Shown: positions 53,591 to 62,707 of the stretch, piece by piece
Layout: every line of letters begins with the position of its first letter
Numbering within the stretch: position 1 is the stretch's first letter
Source of the DNA: Fibrella rubiginis
Lineage (GTDB): Bacteria; Bacteroidota; Bacteroidia; Cytophagales; Spirosomataceae
Assembly: GCF_017353185.1 (NCBI RefSeq)
Contig: NZ_JAFMYV010000004.1
Span: 248,001-312,000 of the forward strand
Reading direction: 5' to 3'
Length of the DNA: 64,000 nucleotides
Made by a program: the position numbers and the translations under genes
Notes under the pieces: model-generated
Told to the model about the DNA's origin: nothing
Database searches by the model: none
What the model saw: the letters and a program-made list of their open reading frames with translations, nothing else

Positions 53591-53672
53591 TTAATGTACA
53601 ATGTTGCTTACGCCAGTGTACCAGAGACGCGTAAGCAACATTGTACATTGTACATTGCTCATTGTACATTAA
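53591..53672. repeat. Heptad-stem hairpin with unequal arms, AATGTAC type
   Basis: The left arm (53591-53613) has two 7-nt words and the right arm (53629-53672) has five of the same AATGTAC-like words. Both join TTGCTTACGC at the apex, with a 15-nt loop. It lies between divergent genes, just upstream of the GT2 start, so it may sit in a 5' leader. Confidence 0.88.
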
Positions 53673-53692
53673 CCCTCCCCTATCTTGCCCGC

Positions 53693-54820
53693 ATGATTTG
53701 GATACTCTGGGCCCTGGCCATTGCCTACGCTGCCATGACGCTGCTGCTTTGGCAAACCTGGCTGCGCATACCCCGCTACGTACCCACGCCGTTGCCAGAC
53801 GCCCCCCTCCCCCGCCTGACAGTAGTTATTCCCGTCCGGAACGAAGCCACTACCTTACCCCATCTGCTTACCGACCTAAACGGACAGGATTACCCTCATT
53901 TTGAGGTTATTGTGGCCGACGACGCCTCGACCGATGCAACCGCTGACCTGGCCCGTACCTACGCCCAAACGGCCCGATACCCGCTCTCGGTGCTGTCGCT
54001 GCACGATGACCCGCTGGTGGCTTCACCCAAAAAACGGGCTATTGCCCAGAGCATCGCGCAGGCAACGGGGCAGCTCATTGTTACTACCGACGGCGACTGC
54101 CGGGTGGGGCCGCACTGGCTGGGGCTACTGGCTCGTTTTCAGGCCGAAACCGGGGCCAAACTCATCAGCGGTCCGGTAACGTTTACAACCAACCGTACTG
54201 TTTTTGGTCAACTGCAAACGGTAGAATTTGCCAGTCTGATTGGTGCGGGAGCGGCCACGATGGTGCTGAAAAATCCGACCATGTGCAACGGCGCTAACCT
54301 TTGCTACAGTAAATCGGTTTTTGAGGAAGTGAAGGGGTTTGCGGGTATCGACCAGGTGGCATCGGGCGACGATGAACTCCTGATGCACAAGATTGCGGCC
54401 AAATTTCCGGGGAGTGTACGGTTTTTGAAACACCCCGACGCGATTGTTGAAACAGGCCCCCACGCGTCGCTAAAGGCGTTTTATCAGCAACGCAAGCGGT
54501 GGGCGGGCAAGTGGCGGGCCTATTCGTCGCCCTTCCCGACGCTGCTGGCGGTGTTTGTTTTTCTGTGTAATCTGACGCCCGTCGCCGCGTTGGTGGGTGG
54601 ACTGCTGGGCTATTTCCCGGCGAAAGCCGTGCTGGGCATTGTGGTGTTGAAATGGGTGCCCGAAGCCTTATTTTTGGGCGCGGTACTGCTCTTTCTGGGT
54701 AAGCGAAAGGCGCTGTGCTGGATTCCGCTTACCCAGTGGTTATATCCCTTTTACGTCGTCTTTTTCGGCCTCGCCGCCCAACGCCGCGGCTTTGTCTGGA
54801 AAGGACGGAAACTAAACTGA
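53693..54820 (+). CDS. GT2-family glycosyltransferase, membrane-bound
   Basis: This processive-type glycosyltransferase has about 375 residues. I chose ATG 53693 (MIWILWALAIAYAAMTLLLW, an N-terminal transmembrane helix); a longer frame to 53540 would translate the upstream hairpin. The GT-A motifs are VVIPVRNEATTLPHLL, VADDASTDATADL, TTDGDCRV (D-x-D) and QQRKRWAGKW (the QxxRW motif). The C-terminus has three or four membrane helices. It should extend a polysaccharide or glycolipid at the inner membrane. It is first in a GT2-deacetylase-GT2 operon. The stop TGA is the start of the next hairpin arm. Confidence 0.9.
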   Translation: MIWILWALAIAYAAMTLLLWQTWLRIPRYVPTPLPDAPLPRLTVVIPVRNEATTLPHLLTDLNGQDYPHFEVIVADDASTDATADLARTYAQTARYPLSVLSLHDDPLVASPKKRAIAQSIAQATGQLIVTTDGDCRVGPHWLGLLARFQAETGAKLISGPVTFTTNRTVFGQLQTVEFASLIGAGAATMVLKNPTMCNGANLCYSKSVFEEVKGFAGIDQVASGDDELLMHKIAAKFPGSVRFLKHPDAIVETGPHASLKAFYQQRKRWAGKWRAYSSPFPTLLAVFVFLCNLTPVAALVGGLLGYFPAKAVLGIVVLKWVPEALFLGAVLLFLGKRKALCWIPLTQWLYPFYVVFFGLAAQRRGFVWKGRKLN

Positions 54821-54923
54821 TTTACGATTTGGGATTTACGAATTACGATTTATTGCTTACGCCAGAGCAGTCATTCGCTGGCGTAAGCAATAAATCGTAA
54901 TTCGTAAATCCCAAATCGTAAAT
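54820..54923. repeat. Perfect 46-bp heptad-stem hairpin, GATTTAC type
   Basis: Arms 54820-54865 and 54878-54923 match at 46 of 46 positions around a 12-nt loop. The words are GATTTAC/GATTTGG-like, then TTGCTTACGCCAG. One arm begins within the upstream GT2 stop codon. The deacetylase start is 8 nt beyond the other base. Confidence 0.95.
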
Positions 54924-54931
54924 TCCTTCTC

Positions 54932-55609
54932 ATGCCCCTATTCCTGCACAAGTCTAACTTCCTGTTTCGCACCGTGTATCCCGATTTCTGGTGGCGAATA
55001 CCCGTGACCGACGGGCAGGACCCCACCATCTACCTCACCTTCGACGATGGGCCGATTCCGGGGGTGACAGAGTTTGTGCTGGGGCTGTTGGAGGAATACG
55101 CCGCGCAGGCCACGTTTTTCTGCATCGGCGACAACGTGCGCAAACACCGCGACGTGTTTTACAAGGTCATTGAGGCAGGGCACATGGTGGGCAATCACAC
55201 CTTCAATCACCTCAACGGCTGGAAAACCCACGACGAGGTCTATTGGGCCAATATCCGCAAGTGCGAACGGCAAATGAACGTACCCACGCCGCTGTTCCGG
55301 CCACCCTACGGACGCATCAACAAAAGTCAGGCGGAGGGTATCCAGAATGACTACTCGGTAGTCATGTGGGATGTACTGACCGGCGATTTCGACCAGAGTT
55401 TATCACCCCAAACGGTGCTGCAAAAAAGCATCCAGTACACCGAGCCGGGGTCTATCGTGGTGTTTCACGATAGCGTTAAGGCCTGGCCAAATTTGCAGTA
55501 TGTGCTGCCCCGCTACCTGGCCTATTTTGCCGAACTGGGCTACCAGTTTCGGGCGTTGCCGGTGAAGAAAAACGCCAGCCGCCCCCTCATTCTGCCGCGT
55601 TATGCCTGA
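54932..55609 (+). CDS. Polysaccharide deacetylase (NodB-like, CE4)
   Basis: This 225-residue CE4-type deacetylase has complete motifs: TFDDGPIPG (catalytic and metal Asp, about 30-38), HTFNHL (H-x-x-x-H metal ligands), RPPYGRI, the MWDVLTGDFD segment and IVVFHDS. The N-terminus is short and has no clear signal peptide, so it may act at the cytoplasmic face on a lipid-linked amino sugar. It overlaps the following GT2 gene by 8 bp, so the two products are probably made together. Deacetylation of GlcNAc-containing surface glycan is inferred. Confidence 0.92.
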   Translation: MPLFLHKSNFLFRTVYPDFWWRIPVTDGQDPTIYLTFDDGPIPGVTEFVLGLLEEYAAQATFFCIGDNVRKHRDVFYKVIEAGHMVGNHTFNHLNGWKTHDEVYWANIRKCERQMNVPTPLFRPPYGRINKSQAEGIQNDYSVVMWDVLTGDFDQSLSPQTVLQKSIQYTEPGSIVVFHDSVKAWPNLQYVLPRYLAYFAELGYQFRALPVKKNASRPLILPRYA

Positions 55610-56600
55610 CCGGCCACAGGTGTCTGTTTTGGTGGCCGCACGAAACGAGGCCGCAACCATCGAAGCCTGTCTGCATGCCCTGACCGCGTTGAACGGCCCT
55701 GCTGGTGGTTATGAAGTTCTCATTGGCAACGACGCATCAACCGACGAAACGGCCCCAATTGTAGCCCATTTTATTGCCGACAAACCCCGTTTCCAGCTCC
55801 TGGACATTCCCCCCGGCGATACGACGCGCCTGAACGGCAAAGCCCGCGTACTGGCCGAACTTGCCCGCCACGCCACGGGCGAATTTCTGTTCATCACCGA
55901 CGCCGACGTGCGCGTACCACCCACCTGGCTTACGGGTATGCTGGCCGAATTTGGACCGGAAACGGGCATTGTCACGGGCACTACGCTCGTGGCGGGACGG
56001 TCGATCTGGGCGCGGCTACAGGCGTTGGACTGGCTACTGGCATTTGGCCTCATCGAGGTAGCCACCAACCTGAAATGGCCCATCACCGGGTCGGGTAATA
56101 ACATGGCCGTACGGCGTACCGCCTATGATGCCGTGGGTGGCTTCGGGGGACTGCCGTTTTCGGTGGTTGAAGACTACACGCTGTTCCAGGCCATCGCGGC
56201 AAGGGACTTCGGGTTTGGCCACCGCCTCCGGCCCGACGTTCTGGCCGAGACCTTGCCCCCACCAGACGCGGGGACCTTTTTACAACAGCGCAAGCGCTGG
56301 ATGCGTGGGGCGTTTGCACTGCCGCCGTTGCTGTTGGGTGGCGTGCTGTTTCAGTACCTGCTTGTGCCTTTCCTGCTCCTGTTGGCCCTTTTTGCCCCGA
56401 AACTGGCCGCGCTGATCTACCTCGGCAAGCTGCTTTTCCAGACCGTAATCCTGTTCTGGACACTGGCCCGCACCAACCAGCAACGCCGCTGGCCCGACGT
56501 ATTTTTATTCGAGCCGTACCAGGTTATTTCAGGCATTGCGTGCATGGTGTATTACCTGTTGCCGGGTCCGGTGCGGTGGAAAGGGCGAACGTATACATAG
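55602..56600 (+). CDS. GT2-family glycosyltransferase
   Basis: This 332-residue glycosyltransferase starts at ATG 55602, inside the end of the deacetylase gene. Motifs are SVLVAARNEAATIEACL, IGNDASTDETAPI, ITDADVRVPPTWL (D-x-D) and QQRKRWMRGAF (Q-x-x-R-W). C-terminal membrane helices (LLLGGVLFQYLLVPFLLLLALFA and later) follow. It is similar in layout to the GT2 at 53693, so the two may be paralogues that act in succession on the same glycan. The product is unknown. Confidence 0.92.
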   Translation: MPDRPQVSVLVAARNEAATIEACLHALTALNGPAGGYEVLIGNDASTDETAPIVAHFIADKPRFQLLDIPPGDTTRLNGKARVLAELARHATGEFLFITDADVRVPPTWLTGMLAEFGPETGIVTGTTLVAGRSIWARLQALDWLLAFGLIEVATNLKWPITGSGNNMAVRRTAYDAVGGFGGLPFSVVEDYTLFQAIAARDFGFGHRLRPDVLAETLPPPDAGTFLQQRKRWMRGAFALPPLLLGGVLFQYLLVPFLLLLALFAPKLAALIYLGKLLFQTVILFWTLARTNQQRRWPDVFLFEPYQVISGIACMVYYLLPGPVRWKGRTYT

Positions 56601-56642
56601 CGTGAAAGGTGGCTGCGCTAGTGTATAGAGGGCACGGGTTGG

Positions 56643-56850
56643 CTTCGCGTTGTGGTGTGGCTTCGCGCGTCGGGCCCTTCGACAGGCTCAGGGTGACAGC
56701 CCATCCTATGCAGTTCAGGTATGTTGATTCAAGTTCGTTGTCACCCTGAGCCTGTCGAAGGGCCCGCCGCGCGAAGCCACACCACAACGCGAAGCCACAC
56801 CACAACGCGAAGCCACACCACAACGCGAAGCCACACCACAACGCGAAGCT
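56643..56850. repeat. Composite hairpin with core element and four 18-bp direct repeats
   Basis: The arms 56643-56698 and 56739-56794 are near perfect. They run from CTTCGCGTTGTGGTGTGGC into the core CCCTTCGACAGGCTCAGGG, around a 40-nt loop in the orientation opposite to the 38-52 kb copies. The right side continues as four exact copies of GAAGCCACACCACAACGC (56773-56844); the left side holds only one. It lies between the convergent GT2 and FAS1 genes. Confidence 0.93.
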
Positions 56851-56878
56851 ACCCCATCAATTTAACCAACGAATCCCC

Positions 56879-57868
56879 TCAACTGCCGGGCAGCAGTACC
56901 CGGTCAATGACGTGCACAACGCCGTTGGTGGTCAGGATGTTAGCGCGGGTGATGGTGGCGGCATCGGTGCCGTTACCAAGTCCGGTGAGGCGCAGATCAC
57001 CGCTGACGTCAATGGCTTTTCCACCCAGCGTCGGGATCTTACCCGGCTTTTTGGCGTCGCTCGATACCACGATACCCCCCGAAACAGGGTATGCTTCGGG
57101 CACGAAATTGGTCGAGAATACCCGCCCCTGCGTTACGTGATACTGCAGAATAGCGGCCAGTGCCGCTGGCGTGGCAGCATTGATGTCGGCGAGGGTTTTG
57201 TAGGGCGTAGTCGTTTTGAATGCATCGTCGGTGGGCGCGAACACGGTGAGTGGTCCGGCCCCCGACAATGCCCCTGCCAGGTTGGCGCGGGTAACGGCCG
57301 CCAGCAGGAAGGTGAAGTTGGGATTACCCTTTACGGCATCGACGATGGTACCCGTAGCCGGCACGAGCACATTATCAATTATGTGCATGACCCCGTTGGT
57401 GGCGCCGATGTCGGGCAGGGTCACGCGGACACCATTGACCGCCACGGCGGGCTGCCCAAAATCGAACTTCGAGACATAGGCCGTTCCGTTGAGCGTGGCC
57501 GTTTCGCGGTTGATACCCACCGGCACATCGGCTGAACGCACCACCGTACTGAGTACGTGGTAGCGCAACACGCCGCCCAGCACGGCGGGGTCCATTTTGG
57601 CGATAGCCGCCGAATCGATGCCCGCCGCCGCAAACGCCGCGTTGTTGGGGGCAAACAGGGTCAGGTTGGCTCCCGACAATGCCTGCGTGAGGTTGGCCCG
57701 CGTAACGGCCTGCGCCAGCCGACTAAAATTCTTGTCGGACGTGACAATCTCGACCAGGCTTTTGGTGCCCGGCGTGGGCGACGGACTGCCAAACGGTTCC
57801 TGTTTATTACAGCCAGCCAACACCAAGCCGACCAATAAACTACTGTATATCAATGCGTTGATTTTCAT
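56879..57868 (-). CDS. Fasciclin (FAS1) domain lipoprotein, two domains
   Basis: This 329-residue lipoprotein (MKINALIYSSLLVGLVLAGCNK, lipobox LAGC) has two FAS1 domains. The first spans about 40-175, with LTLFAPNNAAFAAAG, LRYHVL and GVMHIIDNVLVP. The second spans about 180-329, with LTVFAPTDDAFKT, LQYHVT and GVVHVIDRVLLP. FAS1 domains mediate adhesion or ligand binding at the cell surface. It follows the SusC/SusD pair on the same strand with a 58-bp gap and may be part of that unit. Confidence 0.93.
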   Translation of the reverse strand: MKINALIYSSLLVGLVLAGCNKQEPFGSPSPTPGTKSLVEIVTSDKNFSRLAQAVTRANLTQALSGANLTLFAPNNAAFAAAGIDSAAIAKMDPAVLGGVLRYHVLSTVVRSADVPVGINRETATLNGTAYVSKFDFGQPAVAVNGVRVTLPDIGATNGVMHIIDNVLVPATGTIVDAVKGNPNFTFLLAAVTRANLAGALSGAGPLTVFAPTDDAFKTTTPYKTLADINAATPAALAAILQYHVTQGRVFSTNFVPEAYPVSGGIVVSSDAKKPGKIPTLGGKAIDVSGDLRLTGLGNGTDAATITRANILTTNGVVHVIDRVLLPGS

Positions 57869-57926
57869 AATCTGCGAAGAATGGGCTTGAAAGCAGCCTG
57901 CTTAAGTAGCAGGCTGCACATGGCAA

Positions 57927-59429
57927 TTAATAACCCGGATTCTGGGTCAGGCGGGCGTTCAGGTCGATTTCGTTTTGCGGAATGGGCAGCAGTTCGTGTT
58001 TGCCCACCACAAACTTGGTCCCCAGCACATCGCGGGCGATACCCCAGCGCACGATGTCCTCGCGGCGGCACTGCTCAAACGACAGTTCCAGGCGGCGTTC
58101 GTTGATGATCGACTGAAAAAGCTGCGCCCCCGTCGACGCTGTCAGGGCAGGCAGTTTTACCCGCGCACGCACCTGATTGACCGCCGCCACGGCTTCGGGC
58201 GAGAACGTGGTACCCTGCTGATTAAGCGCTTCGGCATACATCAGCAGCACGTCGGCATAGCGAATCACGCGGATGTTGATCGACGACCCCTGATACTGAC
58301 CGATATCGTCGCCGGTACCGCCGGGCGTCAGGTTCGAGTATTTACGGTGCTGCCAGTCGGTGCGGGGGTAGGGCGTAGCTTTTTTCTCCGGGTACCAGGT
58401 GTCGCCGGGGCCGAACATAACCAGCCGTTTGCGGAGGTCGTTGTCGGGGTAGGCCGCCACAATAGCCGTTGACGGGCTGGTGTTCTGAAATGCCGTGATG
58501 CCGTATTCAATGGCCCGGAAGGTGCCCTCGCCAATGCCTGTTCCGTCGTTACCCCAGTTGCCGGTGCCACCCGTGCGGTCCTGCCCGGCAAAAGACACCT
58601 CGAAGAGCGACTCTCTGTTGAACTCCACGTATTCACCCGCCGCATTGGTTTCCACGAAATTATCGCTATAGTCGGGCATCAAACCCAGCTTGGTCGGGTT
58701 GGCCGTGGCGTAGTCGACCAGTTCTTTCAACTTGCCGGCGGCCTCGGTAAATTTCTTTTGAAACAAATACGATTTACCCAGCAACGCCTTGGCCGACAGG
58801 CGCGTTGCCCGGCCCAGGTCATTGCCCGTATAGGCTTCGGGAAGGGCCGCCTCAGCGGCTTTCAGGTCGGTTTCTATCTGTGTCCAGACGGCTGCTGGCG
58901 TGGCCCGTTCTTTCCCACCCGATTCGGTCGAAAACGTTTTGAGTTGCAGCGGAACGCCGCCATAGTTGACTACCAGATCGAAATAATACAGTGCCCGCAG
59001 AAACTGGGCTTCGGCAGCCAGCCGCTTGGTGGTGGCCGAAGCGGGCAGACGCACCAGATTGTCGAGCACGAAGTTGCTGCGCTGAATACCCCGATACAGC
59101 CCCCGCCACAACGACAGTACCGTATCGCTGCTGGCATTGAAACTGTAGGCCGTCAGCGTTTGCCCGTCGGCATAGAGGGGGTCATTACCCCGGATGTCGT
59201 CGCTGAGGAGGTCGAAGAGGAAGAAGTATTTGCGCTTGTAGGTGTCCTCCTGTTGCAGGGCTGCATAGATGGAATTGGTGGCGTTGATGGCGTCATTTTC
59301 GCTCGTAAAGAACGTACCCACCGACAGCTGATTGGGATTGGTGGCGTCGAGGAACGTGTCTTTGCAGCTCTGGAACGTACCCAGCACCAGCAGGGCCGCC
59401 AGCCCCAAATGAGTGATTATCTTTTTCAT
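57927..59429 (-). CDS. SusD/RagB-family lipoprotein
   Basis: This 500-residue outer-membrane lipoprotein (LGLAALLVLGTFQSCKD, lipobox FQSC) shows classical RagB/SusD features: FFTSENDAINATNSIYAALQ, AEAQFLRALYYFDLVVNYGGVPL near residue 145, and the C-terminal INERRLELSFEQCRREDIVRWG. It is encoded 11 bp after the partner SusC. Substrate unknown; no glycosidase gene lies in the cluster within this window. Confidence 0.94.
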   Translation of the reverse strand: MKKIITHLGLAALLVLGTFQSCKDTFLDATNPNQLSVGTFFTSENDAINATNSIYAALQQEDTYKRKYFFLFDLLSDDIRGNDPLYADGQTLTAYSFNASSDTVLSLWRGLYRGIQRSNFVLDNLVRLPASATTKRLAAEAQFLRALYYFDLVVNYGGVPLQLKTFSTESGGKERATPAAVWTQIETDLKAAEAALPEAYTGNDLGRATRLSAKALLGKSYLFQKKFTEAAGKLKELVDYATANPTKLGLMPDYSDNFVETNAAGEYVEFNRESLFEVSFAGQDRTGGTGNWGNDGTGIGEGTFRAIEYGITAFQNTSPSTAIVAAYPDNDLRKRLVMFGPGDTWYPEKKATPYPRTDWQHRKYSNLTPGGTGDDIGQYQGSSINIRVIRYADVLLMYAEALNQQGTTFSPEAVAAVNQVRARVKLPALTASTGAQLFQSIINERRLELSFEQCRREDIVRWGIARDVLGTKFVVGKHELLPIPQNEIDLNARLTQNPGY

Positions 59430-59440
59430 CGCTGAGGTGT

Positions 59441-62400
59441 TTAGAAAGCCAGTTGAATGCCCGCCAGGAACGACCGGGCTACGGGGTAGTTGGCGTTGTC
59501 GATGTTGCGGTTCAGGTTCGAGCCGTAGCTGGGGTCGCCCGCGTTGGGGTCCTGCCGGTAGCCCGACCCAATTTCGGGGTCATAGCCGGTGTAGTGCGTG
59601 AACGTGAGCAGGTTAGTCGCCGTGGCATAGACCCGCAGGTTGCTCATGTTGCCCAGTTTCGACCGGATGGCCGCCGGAAAATTGTAGCCCACCGTGAGGT
59701 TGCGGAGCCGCAAAAACGAGCCGTCTTCAATGTACCGGTTCGATACCTGCCCGTTGTTGGCGTCGTTGGAATTGGCGCGGGGCACCTTGCCATTACCCGG
59801 ATTTGTCTCTGACACCCAACGGTTTAGCGTGTTGGCGTCGTAATTGAAATTCCGCTGCATGCCCTCCGTCCAGTAGCGGGCGGCGTTGTAAATCTGCGAC
59901 CCGTAGACCCCGTTAAACTGCACCTGCACGTCGAAGCCCCGGTAGCCCGCCCGGCCGTAGAAGCCGTAGGTGAACTTGGGAATCGGGCTGCCAATCACGG
60001 TCTGGTCGGCGTCGTTGATGATGCCGTCGCCGTTGAGGTCTTTGTATTTGATGTCGCCGGGACGCAGGCCACCGCCATAGGTCGAGGCAGAGTTACCGTC
60101 GGCGGCGTTGGCGTAGTACAGGTCCGAGTTGTTCTGGATGATCCGGTCGACCACCAGGCCGTAGAACACGCCCACGGGTTGGCCCACGGCGGCGCGGGTC
60201 AGAAACCGGTTCGAGTTGGAGTTGTCGGCCCCGCCGGGCAGAAACGCCGTCTGGTCACCGTTGAGGTTGAGCGACAGCACCCGGTTGTTGACAAACGAGA
60301 TGTTGCCACCCAGGCTCCAGTCTATGCCGCCGCTGTTTTGCTGATACTGCGCGGCCAGTTCAAGCCCCTGGTTCTTCACCCGCCCCACGTTGAGCGTTGG
60401 CCGCCCGTCGATCCCCGTCGAGGCCTCGATGGGTGCCTGAAGCAGGATGTCGCTGGTGACTTTATCATACAGGTCGATGGACCCCGACAGCCGGTTGCTG
60501 AAGAAACCGAAGTCCAGGCCCACGTTGGTCTGGGCGGTGGTTTCCCACTTCAGGTTGGCCGTGGCGGCGTCAGACACCGTGCCCCCGCCCGACACGTAAT
60601 TCTGTCCAAAGAGGTAGCGGGCGTTGATGTTGATCGTTTGCTGGTAGCGGTAATCGCCAATGTTCTGGTTGCCGATCTGGCCCCAGCCCGCCCGTAGCTT
60701 CAGTTCGCTCAGGGCCGGGATGCGGTTTTTCATGAACGGCTCCTCGCTCACCCGCCAGCCCAGCGAGGCCGACGGGAACACACCGTAGCGGTAGTCGCGG
60801 GCAAACCGGCTCGACCCGTCGCGCCGCACATTGACGGTGAGCAGGTAGCGGTCGTTGTACTCATAATTGATCCGGCCCAGCAACCCCACCTGCCGCGTTT
60901 GGCCGTTATTGCCGTTGTAGAGCGTAACGGTACCACCCGCGTCGGCCACCCGGATGCGGTCGCCGTCGGGGAAGCCGAGTTTTTGCGCCTCGAAATAGGT
61001 GCGGTTTTCGCTCCGCGCCACGTAGCCACCCAGGACTGTGAAGTAGTGCTTGTCGATGCGTTTTTCGTAGCTAACCGTGTTTTCCACCAGCCAGCCTACG
61101 CTTCGGTAGTCATTCTGATACAGCGAGTTCTGCCCCGGTGCGCGGAAATCATACGAGCTGGAATAGTAGACGGGGTTGTAGTTGGTGGTGGTGCCCAAAT
61201 ACAGGTTCACCCCGGTATTGAGCCGGTATTTCAGGCCCGGAATAAATTCGTATTCCAGAAAGGCGGTGCCGTAGCCGGTGTAGGCCAGATTGCGGTTGTC
61301 ATTGATGATCAGGTCGCGGAGGGGGTTGCCGGCATCCTGCCCGTCGCGACTACGTTCGTTGCCGTTGAAACCCAGCGTGTATTTGGGGTTCAGGTTGTAG
61401 ATAGCCAGTGCCGGTGAGGCCTTGGTGATGGAGGCCGTGGTGCCGCTGGTGCCGCCGATGTTTTGCAGGCGATTTTCTTGAGCAAAATAAATGGTCGAGC
61501 CAATTTTAAGCCGCTTGTAGGTAACGTCGCCGTTGATCCGGGCCGAAATACGCTCAAAATCGGACCCCTGCACAATGCCGTCCTGCTTCAAATACCCCAC
61601 CGACGCCAGGATACGGGCGTTTTCGCTGCCCCCGGCCACCGTCAGGTTGATGTTGCGCAGGGGAGCCGCCCGGTACACCGCCCGCTGCCAGTCGGTGTCG
61701 ATGCGCTGGCCCCGGCGGGTCGAATCGTAGGCGTCGTAGAGGGGCAGGTTATCCAGGTTGGCCAGCGACGGCACCCGCTCCGACCCCACCTGCAAAATAT
61801 TGCCCGGCCTGCCCGACAGCCACGCGCTGCTGTTGTTATCGGCCGTGCCGTTGTCTTTGGCGTTGTTGCTGACGGTAGCAAAATCGCGGGTACCCAGCAG
61901 GGGCAGGAATTTGATGGCCGACTGTGAGCCATAATAGCTGTCCAGTGTAATAGTGGGTTTGCCTGCCTTGGCCCGCTTGGTGGTTACGATCACCACGCCG
62001 TTGGCACCCAATACCCCGTAAATGGCCGTGGCCGACGCGTCTTTCAGCACGTCGATACTGGCAATGTCGTTGGGGTTGATGTTGTTGATGCTGCCGGGAT
62101 AAAATCCGTCGATGACGTAGAGCGGGTCTGAGTTGTTGATCGTACCCGTGCCCCGCACGTTGACCTTCACACCGTTGCCGGGCACCCCCGAATTGCTTTG
62201 CACGTCGACCCCCGCAATACGCCCCTGCAGGGCCTGATCGGCGGTTTGGATGGGTACGTTCTGAATGGTTCTGATATCAACCGAGCCGATGGCCCCCGTC
62301 ACGTCGCGGCGTTTTTGTTCGCCATACCCCACCGATACCACCTGCACTTCGTTGAGCGTACGGGTATCGGGCAGCAACTGCACGTCGATGGTGCTTCGGT

Positions 62401-62707
62401 TGCCCACGGCGATTTCCTGGCTGGCGTAGCCCACGAAACTGTAGATCAGGGTGGCCGTTTCGGGCGCGTTGAGGGTGTATTCGCCGTTGGCGTTGGTGGT
62501 GGTGCCGCGGGTGGTGCCCTTAATCGACACGGTTACGCCCGCCAGACCCAGCCCACCTTCGTCGGTGATGCGGCCTTTGATGGGAATGTCAGCTTGTTGA
62601 TACATCCGACCAAGCGGATCGGGACGTGGTGTGGCCGAGAGGGACACAGGCCTGAGCACAACTAGCCCAAGCAGCGCAAGCGGTACCAGGTACTGCTTCG
62701 TTTGCAT
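59441..62707 (-). CDS. SusC/RagA-family TonB-dependent transporter
   Basis: This 1088-residue receptor has an N-terminal signal region (MQTKQYLVPLALLGLVVLRPVSLSA). A CarboxypepD_reg-like domain follows (about 40-120, IKGRITDEGGLGLAGVTVSIKG), then a plug (ALQGRIAGVDVQSNSG, DPLYVIDGFYPGSI, TAIYGVLGANGVVIVTTK) and a barrel ending FLAGIQLAF. No full STN domain is present. The downstream partner is a classical SusD. The upstream 300 bp is AT-rich and should hold its promoter. Confidence 0.95.
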   Translation of the reverse strand: MQTKQYLVPLALLGLVVLRPVSLSATPRPDPLGRMYQQADIPIKGRITDEGGLGLAGVTVSIKGTTRGTTTNANGEYTLNAPETATLIYSFVGYASQEIAVGNRSTIDVQLLPDTRTLNEVQVVSVGYGEQKRRDVTGAIGSVDIRTIQNVPIQTADQALQGRIAGVDVQSNSGVPGNGVKVNVRGTGTINNSDPLYVIDGFYPGSINNINPNDIASIDVLKDASATAIYGVLGANGVVIVTTKRAKAGKPTITLDSYYGSQSAIKFLPLLGTRDFATVSNNAKDNGTADNNSSAWLSGRPGNILQVGSERVPSLANLDNLPLYDAYDSTRRGQRIDTDWQRAVYRAAPLRNINLTVAGGSENARILASVGYLKQDGIVQGSDFERISARINGDVTYKRLKIGSTIYFAQENRLQNIGGTSGTTASITKASPALAIYNLNPKYTLGFNGNERSRDGQDAGNPLRDLIINDNRNLAYTGYGTAFLEYEFIPGLKYRLNTGVNLYLGTTTNYNPVYYSSSYDFRAPGQNSLYQNDYRSVGWLVENTVSYEKRIDKHYFTVLGGYVARSENRTYFEAQKLGFPDGDRIRVADAGGTVTLYNGNNGQTRQVGLLGRINYEYNDRYLLTVNVRRDGSSRFARDYRYGVFPSASLGWRVSEEPFMKNRIPALSELKLRAGWGQIGNQNIGDYRYQQTININARYLFGQNYVSGGGTVSDAATANLKWETTAQTNVGLDFGFFSNRLSGSIDLYDKVTSDILLQAPIEASTGIDGRPTLNVGRVKNQGLELAAQYQQNSGGIDWSLGGNISFVNNRVLSLNLNGDQTAFLPGGADNSNSNRFLTRAAVGQPVGVFYGLVVDRIIQNNSDLYYANAADGNSASTYGGGLRPGDIKYKDLNGDGIINDADQTVIGSPIPKFTYGFYGRAGYRGFDVQVQFNGVYGSQIYNAARYWTEGMQRNFNYDANTLNRWVSETNPGNGKVPRANSNDANNGQVSNRYIEDGSFLRLRNLTVGYNFPAAIRSKLGNMSNLRVYATATNLLTFTHYTGYDPEIGSGYRQDPNAGDPSYGSNLNRNIDNANYPVARSFLAGIQLAF

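Noticed and set aside
53540..53692. N-terminal extension of the GT2 protein through the hairpin
   Set aside because: The extension translates the AATGTAC-type words and has no relation to GT2 proteins; ATG 53693 starts directly at the usual N-terminal membrane helix.
56773..56844. Tandem 18-bp repeats as a CRISPR array
   Set aside because: Units are directly abutting with no unique spacers, and no cas gene is present; they are simple tandem expansion beside the core hairpin.
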